A stretch of DNA of 64,000 nt from Streptomyces sp. NBC_00433. GTDB lineage: Bacteria > Actinomycetota > Actinomycetes > Streptomycetales > Streptomycetaceae. The notes beneath the pieces were generated by a model. The model saw only the letters and a list, made by a program, of their open reading frames with translations, was not told the DNA's origin and ran no database searches. Where the stretch lies: NCBI GenBank assembly GCA_036015235.1, contig CP107926.1, positions 2,603,501-2,667,500 of the forward strand, given 5' to 3'. Below, piece after piece: positions 26,091 through 40,671 of the stretch (position 1 is its first letter; every line of letters starts with the position of its first letter). The translations under genes and the position numbers were made by a program.

Positions 26091-27521
26091 CTACGTGGCC
26101 ACCGCCGGCGCCGCGCGCGGCACGCGGAGGGTGACCTCAAGGCCGGACGGGTCGTGGTGGCCGTACGCGATGGCGCCGCCGCCCTGGCCGAGCAGCGCCT
26201 TGGCAATGGACAGGCCGAGCCCGGAGCCCTGCACATTCTGATGCCGGGCGCTGCGCCAGAAGCGGTCGCCGATCCTGGCCAGCTCCTCGTCCGCCAGGCC
26301 CGGACCGCCGTCGGCCACCACCACTGTCGCGCTGTCGCCGTCCGCCGCCACCACGACGGTGACGGCGGCGCCGGCGGGGGTGAACTTGATGGCGTTGTCC
26401 AACACCGCGTCCAGTGCGCTGGACAGGGCGACGGAGTCCGCCCAGCCGGTCACCGCGGCGCCCTCGGGCGACGTGGTGACGTCCATGACGACGCCCGCCC
26501 GGTCCGCGACCGGCCGCCATGCGTCCGCACGCGTACGGGCCATGGCCGCGATGTCCGTGACCGCCAGATGGCTGCCGGAATTCTCGGCGAGCGCCAGGCC
26601 CAGCAGATCGTCGAGCACCTGCGCCAGCCGGTGCCCCTCCTCCTTGACCGACTCGGCCTCGGTATGGCCCTCGGGCAGTTCGAGGCCGAGCAGTTCGATC
26701 CGCAGCAGCAGGGCGGACAGCGGATTGCGCAGTTGGTGGGAGGCGTCGGCGACGAAGGCGCGCTGCTGGTCCAGCACGGCCTCGACATTGTCGGCCATCT
26801 CGTTGAACGACCGGATCAGGCGCCGCAGCTCGGGCGGTCCGCCGGCCGGCCCGACCCGGGACTTCATCCGGCCGGTGGCGATGTCGTGGGTGACCCGGTC
26901 GAGGGTGGCGACCGGCAGCAGCACCCAGCCGGTCAGCCTTACCGCGCAGAGCACGGCGATGACCATTGCCGCCAGCTCACCGGCCGCCAGCAGCATCCAG
27001 CCGTGCAGGATGCGGGAGCGCAGGGCGCCGGTAGGCGAGTCGGTGACGACGACCGCCACCACGTCGCCGTCCCGCACGATCGGCGACGCGATGGCCAGCC
27101 TGCGGTGCTGCCAGGGCCACACCTGCGCCGGGTCGTGGGCGCGGCGGCCCAGCAGCGACGACTCGTAGGCGTCGTAGAGCTCGCCCTCCGGGGGCAGTCG
27201 CCAGCTCTTGGGGGCCGCGGCCATGGCGGCGCTGTCGCGGTAGAAGACACCCGCGCTGATGCTGTAGAGCTGCTGGTACCTGGCGAGTTCCACGCGCAGT
27301 GTGTGCAGTCTTTCGTCGTCCACGCTGTCCACGACGGACTTCTGCTCGTCGCGCGCGGTGACGAACTGCGCGAGCGCGGCGAAGCGCGTGGTGTCGTCGA
27401 TGCGGTCGACGACGACGCGCTGCTGCTGCGCGGCGGCCAGGCTCGCGGCCAGCGGGATGCCGAGGGCCAGCAGGACACCCGCCATCAGCACGATCAGCAG
27501 CGGGAGCAGGCGGGAGCGCAC
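26091..27521 (-). CDS. Sensor histidine kinase
   Basis: 476 residues. Two membrane segments (about 5-30 and 158-182) enclose an extracytoplasmic domain of about 125 residues. A HAMP domain (TLDRVTHDIATGRMKSRV) is followed by the HisKA H-box FVADASHQLRNPLS, where the His is the phosphorylation site. The ATPase domain has N-box DNAIKFTP, G1 DGGPGL and G2 GSGLGLSIAKALL. It is transcribed 24 bp after its response-regulator gene. The convergent TAXI protein may present a ligand to its sensor domain, by analogy with other systems where a binding protein works with a kinase. Confidence 0.93.
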   Translation of the reverse strand: MRSRLLPLLIVLMAGVLLALGIPLAASLAAAQQQRVVVDRIDDTTRFAALAQFVTARDEQKSVVDSVDDERLHTLRVELARYQQLYSISAGVFYRDSAAMAAAPKSWRLPPEGELYDAYESSLLGRRAHDPAQVWPWQHRRLAIASPIVRDGDVVAVVVTDSPTGALRSRILHGWMLLAAGELAAMVIAVLCAVRLTGWVLLPVATLDRVTHDIATGRMKSRVGPAGGPPELRRLIRSFNEMADNVEAVLDQQRAFVADASHQLRNPLSALLLRIELLGLELPEGHTEAESVKEEGHRLAQVLDDLLGLALAENSGSHLAVTDIAAMARTRADAWRPVADRAGVVMDVTTSPEGAAVTGWADSVALSSALDAVLDNAIKFTPAGAAVTVVVAADGDSATVVVADGGPGLADEELARIGDRFWRSARHQNVQGSGLGLSIAKALLGQGGGAIAYGHHDPSGLEVTLRVPRAAPAVAT

Positions 27522-27545
27522 GGCGCGGGACCGGGGCGGCCGGGG

Positions 27546-28298
27546 TCAGCCCGCGGCCGGCACGACGAGCCGGTAGCCGACACCGCGGACCGTCTCGATC
27601 ATGGCCGGGGTGCGCAGCTTGGAGCGCAGCGAGGCGACATGGACCTCAAGGGTGCGGCCAGTCCCCTCCCACGCGGTCCGCCACACCTCGCTGATGATCT
27701 GCTCCCGGCGGAAGACCACGCCGGGCCGCCCGGCGAGCAGCGCCAGCAGGTCGAACTCCTTTCGGGTCAGCACGATCGGGGCGCCGTCCACGGTGACCCG
27801 CCGGGTGGGCAGCTCGATGGCGATCGGGCCGAGCAGCAGGCGGGTGCGCTGCACGGCCGGCACGGCGCTGTGCGCGGCCGTCGACGCGCCGCCGGGCTGC
27901 AGCTCCTGCGGCAGGAGGCCGGCCGGGGCGAGCGGCGGGCGGCGGCTGACGGCGTGGATGCGGGCGAGCAGTTCCCCGGTGTCGTACGGCTTCACGATGT
28001 AGTCGTCGGCGCCGAGGTTGAGGCCGTGGATGCGGGACCTGACGTCGGCGCGGGCGGTGACCATGATCACCGGGGTGCCGGTCCTGCGCCTGATGCGGCT
28101 GCACACCTCGAAACCGTCCTGGTCGGGCAGGCCCAGGTCGAGGAGCACGCAGTCGAAGGCCGGGCCGCCGTCGGGAAGCAGCGCCTGGATCGCCTCCTCG
28201 CCGCTGCGGGCGTGCTTGACGTCGAATCCGTGCTTGCCGAGGAGTGCGGAGACGGCCGCGGCGACCCGGTCGTCGTCCTCCACCAGCAGCAGCCGCAT
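27546..28298 (-). CDS. OmpR-family response regulator
   Basis: 250 residues. Receiver domain MRLLLVEDDDRVAAAV with phosphoacceptor Asp in CVLLDLGLPDQDG, TARAD switch Thr and the Lys of VKPYDTGEL. An unusually long linker (about 120-160, Ala/Pro-rich) leads to a winged-helix DNA-binding domain (PTRRVTVDGAPIVLTRKEFDLLALLAGRPGVVFRREQIISEVW). First gene of the two-gene operon with the kinase. The target genes are not evident; the FAD monooxygenase starts 291 bp away in the opposite direction and shares the intergenic region. Confidence 0.94.
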   Translation of the reverse strand: MRLLLVEDDDRVAAAVSALLGKHGFDVKHARSGEEAIQALLPDGGPAFDCVLLDLGLPDQDGFEVCSRIRRRTGTPVIMVTARADVRSRIHGLNLGADDYIVKPYDTGELLARIHAVSRRPPLAPAGLLPQELQPGGASTAAHSAVPAVQRTRLLLGPIAIELPTRRVTVDGAPIVLTRKEFDLLALLAGRPGVVFRREQIISEVWRTAWEGTGRTLEVHVASLRSKLRTPAMIETVRGVGYRLVVPAAG

Positions 28299-28589
28299 CT
28301 GCGGTCTCCTCCTTCTGGCCTGCCAGATCCGGCCACGTGTGTCCGGGCCGGTCGTGCCCGGTCCCTGTGACCGAATCCATGCCGATCGGCCGGGGGTGCG
28401 TCAAGGGTGTACCGGCTCACGGTGCCGACCGTTACCGAGCCGGTACGCGTCGCGGGCGCCGTCCGATGCCTCCGGCATGCGCCGGGTGTGCCGTCGGCGC
28501 ACCGCGCCGACGTGCCACTGTCGCTTGACGTGGGCAGGCGCAGTGGGTTGCATACGCTTTGTGACCGTACTTCTTCCGGGGGCTGCTGC

Positions 28590-30305
28590 GTGGACCCGGT
28601 GATCGTCGCGGGGGCGGGCCCTGTGGGCCTGACCCTCGCCCTCGCGCTGGCCCGCCGCGACGTCCCCGTCATCCTCCTGGACGAGGCGGAGGTGATCGCC
28701 GACGCCGAGGGGCTGCGGCGGTCGCGGACCGCGGTGCTGGGGCCGGCGGAAGTCGCGCTGGTCGAGCGGCTGGGCTTCCCCACCGTCCGTGCGGAGGGCG
28801 CCACCTGGACCGGCTGGCGGACCGTACGGCGGCGTGCCGAGGTGGCGCGGATCGACTTCACGGCGGACGACGCGCCGGTGCACATCGCGCAGCACCGGCT
28901 GGAGAACGGCCTGCGGCAGGCGCTGCTCGGCTGCGGCTCCGTGCGGATCGTGGCGGGCTGCCGGGTGGACGCGCTGGAGCAGGACCCGCGCGGGGTCACG
29001 GTGCACACCAGCGGCTCGCACGAGACCTGGTGGCGGGGCAGCTACCTGGTCGGGTGCGACGGCCCGCGGTCGACGGTACGCAAGCTGCTGGGGGTCCGCT
29101 TCCCCGGCCGTACGGCGGTGGACCGGCACGCCGTGGCGGTGGTGCGCGCCGAACTGCCCGAGCCGGGCGCGGCCCTGCTGCACCGGGACCCGCCGGGCGC
29201 CCCCGCCGGGCAGGAGGTGACGGCGCGGCCGCTCCCCGAGGGGTTGTGGCGGCTGGACTGGCTGCTGCCTGTGCACGCCCGTGCGCTCACCCCTGACGCG
29301 CTGGTGGAGCGGCTGCGCGGCACGCTCACCACGTGGTGCGGCAGTGTCGTGCCCTACGAGGTCGTGGGATCAGCCGACTACTCGGTGCACCAGCGGCTGG
29401 CCAGGCGCTGGCGGTCCGGCCGGGCCTTCCTGGCGGGGGACGCCGCGCATCTGATGGGCGCGCTCGGGGCGCAGAGCGTCCAGGAGGGGCTGCGGGACGC
29501 CGAGAACCTGTCCTGGAAACTGGCCCTCGCCTGGCACGACGGTGCGTCCAAGGTGTTGCTCAACAGCTACGAGGCCGAGCGGCGCGGCGCGGTCGGCGCC
29601 CGGCTGCGGGCCACCGACCAGGTGCTTCCGCTGCTCCGGGCCAGCGGCACCTGGCAGACCGTACGGCAGTCGCTGCTGTCCGGATCGGCGCGCGGGCAGG
29701 CGGAACTGCTGACCGACAGCCACCTGGGGCGGGGAGCGGCGGCCGCCTCCCGGGTCTACGGGCGCTCGCCGCTCGCGCTGCCCGCGCCGCGGTCGGGCGG
29801 GGGCAGGTCCGGCGAGTCGCCGCTGGTGGCGGCGTGCGACACAGCGCCGGGCGGACGGGTCGCCGATGTGCAGGTGACGGCGCTCGACGGAACGGTCGGG
29901 CGGTTGTGGGACCGGCTGGGCCAGGGGCTGGTCGTGGTCCTGATCGCGCCCGGCACCGGAGTGTGGGAGAGCAGGCACTGGCTGACGGCCGGGCTGATGC
30001 CCCGGCTGGCGTCGGCGGTCGCCGCACTGCCCACTCCCGCGGAGCTGTTGGTGGCCGAGACATACCCGGGAGCGACGGCTCACACCGTGCTTCTGATCCG
30101 GCCGGACGGCCATCTGGTCACCGCCATGGTCGGCTGCCGGCCCGCCGAGCTGTACTCCTACGCCGACCTGGCCCGCGGCGGTCCGCCGACAGTGGCCGGC
30201 GGTGACGAGGACGACGGCCAGGACGACGGCGGTCAGCACGCCGAGGCCCGCGGAGTGCCGGGAGGTGGCGCGGCAGGCACGCGCGTCAGCGGGCCTACGC
30301 GGTAG
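28590..30305 (+). CDS. FAD-dependent aromatic monooxygenase (PHBH-like)
   Basis: 571 residues, class A flavoprotein monooxygenase. The N-terminus VDPVIVAGAGPVGLTLALALARRDVPVILLDE is the FAD-binding GxGxxG fold, DG motif YLVGCDGPRSTVRKLLG, and AFLAGDAAHLMGALGAQSVQEGLRDAENLSWKLAL is the GD motif. The C-terminal 150 residues form a thioredoxin-like domain, as in polyketide-tailoring hydroxylases. GTG start with CCGGGGG upstream. The C-terminus ends in an acidic Gly/Asp-rich tail (GGDEDDGQDDGG). It stands alone between the response-regulator operon and recX; substrate unknown. In S. coelicolor, as I recall, gluABCD occupies about this position, so this may be an insertion. Confidence 0.88.
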   Translation: MDPVIVAGAGPVGLTLALALARRDVPVILLDEAEVIADAEGLRRSRTAVLGPAEVALVERLGFPTVRAEGATWTGWRTVRRRAEVARIDFTADDAPVHIAQHRLENGLRQALLGCGSVRIVAGCRVDALEQDPRGVTVHTSGSHETWWRGSYLVGCDGPRSTVRKLLGVRFPGRTAVDRHAVAVVRAELPEPGAALLHRDPPGAPAGQEVTARPLPEGLWRLDWLLPVHARALTPDALVERLRGTLTTWCGSVVPYEVVGSADYSVHQRLARRWRSGRAFLAGDAAHLMGALGAQSVQEGLRDAENLSWKLALAWHDGASKVLLNSYEAERRGAVGARLRATDQVLPLLRASGTWQTVRQSLLSGSARGQAELLTDSHLGRGAAAASRVYGRSPLALPAPRSGGGRSGESPLVAACDTAPGGRVADVQVTALDGTVGRLWDRLGQGLVVVLIAPGTGVWESRHWLTAGLMPRLASAVAALPTPAELLVAETYPGATAHTVLLIRPDGHLVTAMVGCRPAELYSYADLARGGPPTVAGGDEDDGQDDGGQHAEARGVPGGGAAGTRVSGPTR

Positions 30306-30351
30306 GTGGTGGCCGGGGGGCCGTTCTCCGCAGGCCGGCCCGGCCGCTCTG

Positions 30352-30936
30352 CTATTCCCATGGGTCCGGTCCCTCGGCGCCGGGCCACGGCTCGGCGCCG
30401 TCGCTCTGCTGCTCCTGTGCGAGGGCGTCGCGCACCACTTTCAGGGCCAGCCCTTCGCTGTAGCCCTTGCGAGCGAGCATCCCGGCCAGCCGCCGGATCC
30501 GCCGGTCCCGGTCCAGGCCACGGGTGCCGGGCAGCCTGCGCTGCACGAGGGCCCGTGCGGTCTCCTCCTCCTGCTCGGGATCGAGCAGACCGACGGCCTC
30601 GCTCACCAGCTCGGCCTCCACCCCGCGATGGCGCAGCTCCTGGGCCAGGGCCCGGCGGGCCAGGCCGCGGCCGCGGTGCCGTGACTCCACCCAGGCGTTG
30701 GCGAACGCCTGGTCGTCGATCAGCCCCACGTCCTGGAAGCGCTCCAGGACGTATTCCGCGACCTCGTCGGGGATCTCCCGCTTGCGCATGGCGTCGGCGA
30801 GCTGCCTGCGGGTGCGCGGAGTCCCTGTGAGCAGGCGCAGGCACAGCGCCCGCGCCTGCTCTTCGGGATCGAGCGGCGGCTCTTGCGAGGCCCTCGACTC
30901 GGAAGAGCCGCCGCGCTCCTGGGACCTGCGCGCCAT
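30352..30936 (-). CDS. recX: RecA regulator RecX
   Basis: 194 residues with the three-fold RecX helical repeats (ARALCLRLLTGTPRTRRQLADAMRKREIPDEVAEYVLERFQ; DDQAFANAWVESRHRGRGLARRALAQELRHRGV; RRIRRLAGMLARKGYSEGLALKVV). RecX binds the RecA filament and limits its activity. The ATG lies five bases after the recA stop, so the genes are translationally coupled, and the level of RecX should follow SOS induction of recA. The C-terminus is acidic and Trp/Pro-rich. Confidence 0.96.
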   Translation of the reverse strand: MARRSQERGGSSESRASQEPPLDPEEQARALCLRLLTGTPRTRRQLADAMRKREIPDEVAEYVLERFQDVGLIDDQAFANAWVESRHRGRGLARRALAQELRHRGVEAELVSEAVGLLDPEQEEETARALVQRRLPGTRGLDRDRRIRRLAGMLARKGYSEGLALKVVRDALAQEQQSDGAEPWPGAEGPDPWE

Positions 30937-30940
30937 GGCG

Positions 30941-32065
<1,125 letters not shown>

Positions 32066-32154
32066 GGGTTCCACCCGGGATGTCTGGTTCGATCGCTTCA
32101 CGTCCACGACGCTAGCGCCTGCCACTGACAATGCGCCCGGACGTCGCTCCGGCC

Positions 32155-32163
32155 TGTGGATAA
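32155..32163 (-). other. Perfect DnaA box in the recA leader
   Basis: TGTGGATAA, which reads TTATCCACA on the minus strand, lies between the recA promoter and start codon. It is an exact match to the classical DnaA box; the streptomycete preference is TTGTCCACA. See findings. Confidence 0.4.
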
Positions 32164-32236
32164 CTCGGGCGGTTCCGGCCGGGCAATTCCGGCCCGAATC
32201 CATGCCGCCGACCAGAAAAATCCGTCCGGCGCTCCC

Positions 32237-32266
32237 ATAAGAATGGATGTTCGAATTCCGTGTCAA
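32237..32266 (-). promoter_or_regulatory. recA promoter overlapped by a LexA box
   Basis: On the minus strand TTGACA (32261-32266) is 18 bp from TCTTAT (32237-32242), a good vegetative promoter about 170 bp upstream of recA. The spacer and -10 contain tcGAACatccATTCtt (32239-32254), the LexA box form known from Streptomyces recA promoters, so LexA binding would block RNA polymerase. Confidence 0.8.
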
Positions 32267-32283
32267 GCGACCCGCCGGGTCCC

Positions 32284-33423
32284 TCAGGCCCGGGGATCGG
32301 TCACTTCGTAGCGCCGCACGTAGGCCGCGAAGAAGCCCTGCAGGGTGGCGGTCGCGGGGATCGCGATGAGGGCGCCGACCGCGCCGAGCAGGGCCGTGCC
32401 CGCGATGACCGAGCCGAAGGCGACCGCCGGGTGGATGTCCACGGTGCGCGCGGTGATCCGCGGCTGCAGCAGGTAGTTCTCGAACTGCTGGTAGACCACG
32501 ACGAAGCACAGCACCCACAGGGCGTCCCACGGATCCACGGTGAGGGCGATCAGGACCGGCAGCGCGCCCGCCAGATAGGTGCCGATGGTCGGGATGAACT
32601 GCGAGACCAGCCCGACCCAGACGGCGAGCGCGGGCGCGTAGGGCACCCCGAGCACCTGGAGCAGGACGTAGTGCGCGACGCCGGAGATCAGCGCCATCAG
32701 CGCGCGGGAGTAGAGGTAGCCGCCGGTCTTGGCGACCGCGATCTCCCAGGCGCGCAGCACCTCGGCCTGGCGGTCGGGCGGCAGTACGGAGCACAGCGCG
32801 CGCCGCAGCCGCGGGCCGTCGGCGGCGAAGTAGTAGGTGAACAGCAGCACGGTGAAGAGCTGGAAGACGGTGCCGATGACGGTGGCCGACAGTCCCCACA
32901 CCCTGCTCGCGCCGTTCGCGAGATAGGTGCGCACCCAGTTGGAGTGCAGGACGTTGTCCCGGAGCCTGCCGGTGTCGAGGTGGGAGTGGAAGGTCCTGTT
33001 GATCCACCCGACGATGTCGTCCACGTACTGCGGCAGATTGCGCACGATGGTGCCGACCTGGTCGACCAGCAGCGAGCCGAGCGCCAGGACGAAGCCCGCC
33101 GCCGCGACCAGCACCACCAGGATGACCAGGCCGGTGGCCGCCCCGCGGCGGACTCCGCGGGTGGCCATCCACTCCACCGCGGGCTCGATGGCGACGGCGC
33201 AGAAGAACGAGACCACGATGTTGACGAGCAGTCCGAGGAGCCGGTCGAAGGCCCAGTGCGCGAACTGATAGCAGGCGATCAGCGCGAGGGCGAGCACCAG
33301 TGCGCGCGGCAGCCAGCGCGGCATGCGGGCGCGTGGCGTGCCGGGCGTGTCGCGCGGACCGGCTCCGCCGGGCGGCGGAGCCGGAGGTGTGGCCGGACCG
33401 GGGGTGTCGTCGCTGCCTGCCAC
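32284..33423 (-). CDS. AI-2E family transporter (YdiK/TqsA-like permease)
   Basis: 379 residues. A Pro-rich N-terminal tail (about 40 residues) precedes a hydrophobic protein with about seven membrane segments, including [50 protein letters not shown], the central periplasmic/amphipathic part and the C-terminal block [49 protein letters not shown], which is the family signature. Members export or take up small signals, ions or unknown solutes; the substrate cannot be predicted. The GTG at 33423 is chosen because it begins the MAGSDD-type start seen in relatives and has GAGGTGAG upstream. The next gene downstream is recA. Confidence 0.85.
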   Translation of the reverse strand: MAGSDDTPGPATPPAPPPGGAGPRDTPGTPRARMPRWLPRALVLALALIACYQFAHWAFDRLLGLLVNIVVSFFCAVAIEPAVEWMATRGVRRGAATGLVILVVLVAAAGFVLALGSLLVDQVGTIVRNLPQYVDDIVGWINRTFHSHLDTGRLRDNVLHSNWVRTYLANGASRVWGLSATVIGTVFQLFTVLLFTYYFAADGPRLRRALCSVLPPDRQAEVLRAWEIAVAKTGGYLYSRALMALISGVAHYVLLQVLGVPYAPALAVWVGLVSQFIPTIGTYLAGALPVLIALTVDPWDALWVLCFVVVYQQFENYLLQPRITARTVDIHPAVAFGSVIAGTALLGAVGALIAIPATATLQGFFAAYVRRYEVTDPRA

Positions 33424-33537
33424 GCGCCAAGTCTCACCTCGGGCGGGGGGAAAGTCCTGATATCGACTCATTCGGCGCAGCGATGATGCCTGGCAAGGCA
33501 CCACTGCCGCCGGACGGACACGGCGTGGCGCGGCGGG

Positions 33538-33732
33538 TCAGCGGCGGCCCGCGGGGACGTCCATGGCGGCGCACACCGCACGCCAGACGTCCCTGGTCTC
33601 CCAGCCGTCGTCCAGCGCCTGGTGGACCGTACGCCCGCCCAGCTCGGCCATGACATGGTCACGTGCGAAGGAGTCGGCGTAGGCGTCACCGAACTGTGCA
33701 CGCATTCGTTCCCAGAAAATCGTCAACCGCAT
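33538..33732 (-). CDS. DUF3046 family protein
   Basis: 64 residues starting MRLTIFWERMRAQFGDAYADSFARDHVMAELGGRTVHQALDDG, the signature of DUF3046, a small actinobacterial family of unknown function found close to recA. The start at 33732 is the conserved MRLT; the longer frame to 33783 has no support. It lies upstream of the AI-2E permease on the same strand. Confidence 0.9.
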   Translation of the reverse strand: MRLTIFWERMRAQFGDAYADSFARDHVMAELGGRTVHQALDDGWETRDVWRAVCAAMDVPAGRR

Positions 33733-33779
33733 GGCTGCCAGTATCGCGCGCCCGCCGCACGGATCCCGCCCGCCCTCCG

Positions 33780-34106
33780 TCACACGCCGGACAGTGCCCG
33801 CAGGCCCGCGGTGACGAGCACCGCCGCCGCGATCACCACCAGGAAGGGCGCCCGCAGCAGCACCGCGACCCAGGCGGCGGCGAGCCCGGCCGCGCGTGCG
33901 TCGACGGTGAGCCCCGGCTCGTCGGTGCCGAAGGTCTGCAGTGCGGTGAGCGCCGCGAGCAGCGCGATCGGCACCAGGGCCGCGAGCCGCTTGACCAGCG
34001 GCCTTTCCAATAGCCCGGCTGGTACGGACAGGCCGAGCAGTTTCACCGCGTAGCAGCCGGCCGCCGTCACCACGATCGCCGTCCAGGTGCCGGCACCGGA
34101 GTTCAT
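33780..34106 (-). CDS. azlD: Branched-chain amino acid export subunit AzlD
   Basis: 108 residues with about four hydrophobic segments (WTAIVVTAAGCYAVKLLGLSV, LAALVPIALLAALTALQTF, AAGLAAAWVAVLL, FLVVIAAAVLVTAGLRAL). The proline-containing conserved loop between segments one and two fits the AzlD family, the small partner of AzlC in exporters such as BrnFE. Its ATG overlaps the azlC stop (ATGA), so the two are coupled. Confidence 0.88.
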   Translation of the reverse strand: MNSGAGTWTAIVVTAAGCYAVKLLGLSVPAGLLERPLVKRLAALVPIALLAALTALQTFGTDEPGLTVDARAAGLAAAWVAVLLRAPFLVVIAAAVLVTAGLRALSGV

Positions 34107-34864
34107 CGGCGGGCCTCCCGCTCTTCCTGCTCGGCCGCTCCCGTGCCCCTTCGGGTCCACCGGCTGCCCGCCAGCACCAGCGGCGCGGCCAAGGCGGCGA
34201 CCAGCACCGGCACTCCGGCGGGCAGCAGCGGCAGCCCGGCCAGTGCGAGGAGCACGGCGAGCGCCGCCACGGTGCGTTCGGTGCGGCCCTTGACCATGGG
34301 GGCCAGCAGGGCGAGGAAGACGGCGGGACCGGCCGCGTCCAGGCCCCACGCAGCGGGGTCGCCGAGCGCGGAGGCGCCCAGCGTTCCGAGCAGGGTCGTG
34401 AGATTCCACAGCACGTAGAGACTGGCGCCGGTCACGGTGAAGCCGAGCCTGGCGCCGGCCCGGTCCCGCTGGGCGAGCGCCACCGCGGAGGTCTCGTCGA
34501 TGACCCATTGCGCGGCCAGCGGGCGCACTGCCGCCGGCAGCCGCAGCAGCTGGGAGAGCCGCAGCCCGTAGAAGGCGTTGCGCGCGCCGAGGAAGAACGC
34601 GCCGGCCGAGGCCGCGAAGGGATTGCCGCCCGCGCCGAGCGCACCGACCAGGGCGAATTGTGAGGCGCCGGTGAATACCAGCAGCGACAACGCGCAGCTC
34701 TGCGGCACCGTGAGCCCGGCGCCGGCCGAGGTCACGCCGAAGGCGAAACCGGACAGCCCCACGGCCACCCCGACGCCGAGGGCGTCGCGGACCACGCGTG
34801 AGCGGGACGGGGAGGGGGACGGCGGCCGGTCGGCGGCCCTGTCGGGTATCGGCGGTGCGGTCAT
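34103..34864 (-). CDS. azlC: Branched-chain amino acid permease AzlC
   Basis: 253 residues, large subunit of an AzlCD/BrnFE-type exporter of branched-chain amino acids or methionine. The conserved GLSGFAFGVTSAGAGLTVPQSCALSLLVFTGASQFALVG and FFLGARNAFYGLRLSQLL segments are clear, with about six to seven membrane spans and a Pro/Ser/Arg-rich N-terminal tail. The start is nine bases after the AraC regulator stop; azlD overlaps its end. The three genes form one operon. Confidence 0.92.
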   Translation of the reverse strand: MTAPPIPDRAADRPPSPSPSRSRVVRDALGVGVAVGLSGFAFGVTSAGAGLTVPQSCALSLLVFTGASQFALVGALGAGGNPFAASAGAFFLGARNAFYGLRLSQLLRLPAAVRPLAAQWVIDETSAVALAQRDRAGARLGFTVTGASLYVLWNLTTLLGTLGASALGDPAAWGLDAAGPAVFLALLAPMVKGRTERTVAALAVLLALAGLPLLPAGVPVLVAALAAPLVLAGSRWTRRGTGAAEQEEREARR

Positions 34865-34873
34865 GCGCCCAGG

Positions 34874-35725
34874 TTAGGAAGGGGCGGGCAGCCGGTCTTG
34901 TACGTTCTTGCGCTCGCGCTGGTAGGCCCCCGGAGGGACGCCGACGATCCGGGTGAAGTGGCGGTTGAGGTGCGACTGGTCGGTGAAACCGACAGCGGTC
35001 GCGGCGCTCGCGGGGGCGACCCCGGCGTCCAGCAGCCGGCGGGCCTCCTTGACTCGCTCCCCGGTCAGCCAGGCGTGCGGGGGCAGCCCGTAGACGGACT
35101 TGAACGCCCGCAGCAGGGCGAAGGGGCTGGTGCCGAACTCGGTGGCGAGCTGTTCCAGGCTCGGGGGCTCCGCCAGCCGAGCCGTCAGCAGGTCGCGCGC
35201 ACGGGCGGCGGCGGCCTGCCCGCCCGAGCGGCCGGCGGCCGCGGCCTGCCGCCCGGACCCGTGCCGGGCGAGCAGGCGGGCCAGCACGAGCCTCAGGCAC
35301 GTGTCGGCCGCGAGTGCGTTGTCGCTCTCGGCCGCCGCGTGGACGTCGGCGATCATCCGGGCCGTGGCGGGGTCGTGCACGACGGTGGCGTCGAAGGCCG
35401 GGGTGCCGCGCGAAGCGGAGAGGTCGGCGGCCACCGCCGCCACGACCTGCGGGGCGGGGTAGAGGACCCGGTAGGCCCAGCCCTCCTCGGTGCCCGCGTA
35501 CGCCGAGTGCGGGGTCCCGGGGTTGATCAGCACGACACCGCCCGCACCGGCCCGCTCGGCCCCGTCCGGCAGGCCGACGCCCTCCACTCCCCCGGTGACC
35601 GCGGCGATCACATAGCCGTCATGGGCGTGCCGGGGGAAGACGTGCCGGACGTAGCGGGCCCGCAGCAGGTCCACCCCCGGCAGCGCCGGGTACTCCCAGT
35701 GCCTGGCCTGCTCGCGAGGCGTCAT
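34874..35725 (-). CDS. AraC-family transcriptional regulator
   Basis: 283 residues. The N-terminal AraC-binding cupin (YVRHVFPRHAHDGYVIAAVTGGVEG...LINPGTPHSAY) probably senses a small effector. The C-terminal double helix-turn-helix has PPSLEQLATEFGTSPFALLRAFKSVYGLPPHAWLTGERVKEARRLLDAG and AATAVGFTDQSHLNRHFTRIVGVPPGAYQR. It is the first gene of the operon with azlC and azlD, so it most likely controls amino-acid export and its own synthesis, possibly through the 91-bp region shared with lhr. Confidence 0.94.
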   Translation of the reverse strand: MTPREQARHWEYPALPGVDLLRARYVRHVFPRHAHDGYVIAAVTGGVEGVGLPDGAERAGAGGVVLINPGTPHSAYAGTEEGWAYRVLYPAPQVVAAVAADLSASRGTPAFDATVVHDPATARMIADVHAAAESDNALAADTCLRLVLARLLARHGSGRQAAAAGRSGGQAAAARARDLLTARLAEPPSLEQLATEFGTSPFALLRAFKSVYGLPPHAWLTGERVKEARRLLDAGVAPASAATAVGFTDQSHLNRHFTRIVGVPPGAYQRERKNVQDRLPAPS

Positions 35726-35755
35726 GAGGCCATTGTGGCGTGACCGCGCCAGGAG

Positions 35756-35764
35756 TTATCCACA
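35756..35764 (+). other. Perfect DnaA box between araC and lhr
   Basis: TTATCCACA lies in the 91-bp divergent promoter region. It is identical to the box in the recA leader (32155-32163). A single box is weak evidence of DnaA binding. Confidence 0.35.
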
Positions 35765-35816
35765 GGTCGCGATTCCAGCTCAGCGCGCTGTCGGTGCGGC
35801 GAGGCAGGATGGTGGC

Positions 35817-40469
<4,653 letters not shown>

Positions 40470-40671
40470 TCCCCTGCGGGGTGCCCTTGATCTCCCGGGT
40501 GCGCCCGGAATCCGGCTCCCTCTCGGCAGGGGGTGCCACGTACGCCGATGGCGCGTGAGGGTACGCCGGGCGGCCCGGCTTCCCGCGGCAGGGGTGCCGC
40601 CCGGCCCGCCCGCGCGTGCCCTCCCATTCCCGGGTGCCCCGGCAAGCGCCGCCGCTGCGTCGGCGGGCGTC

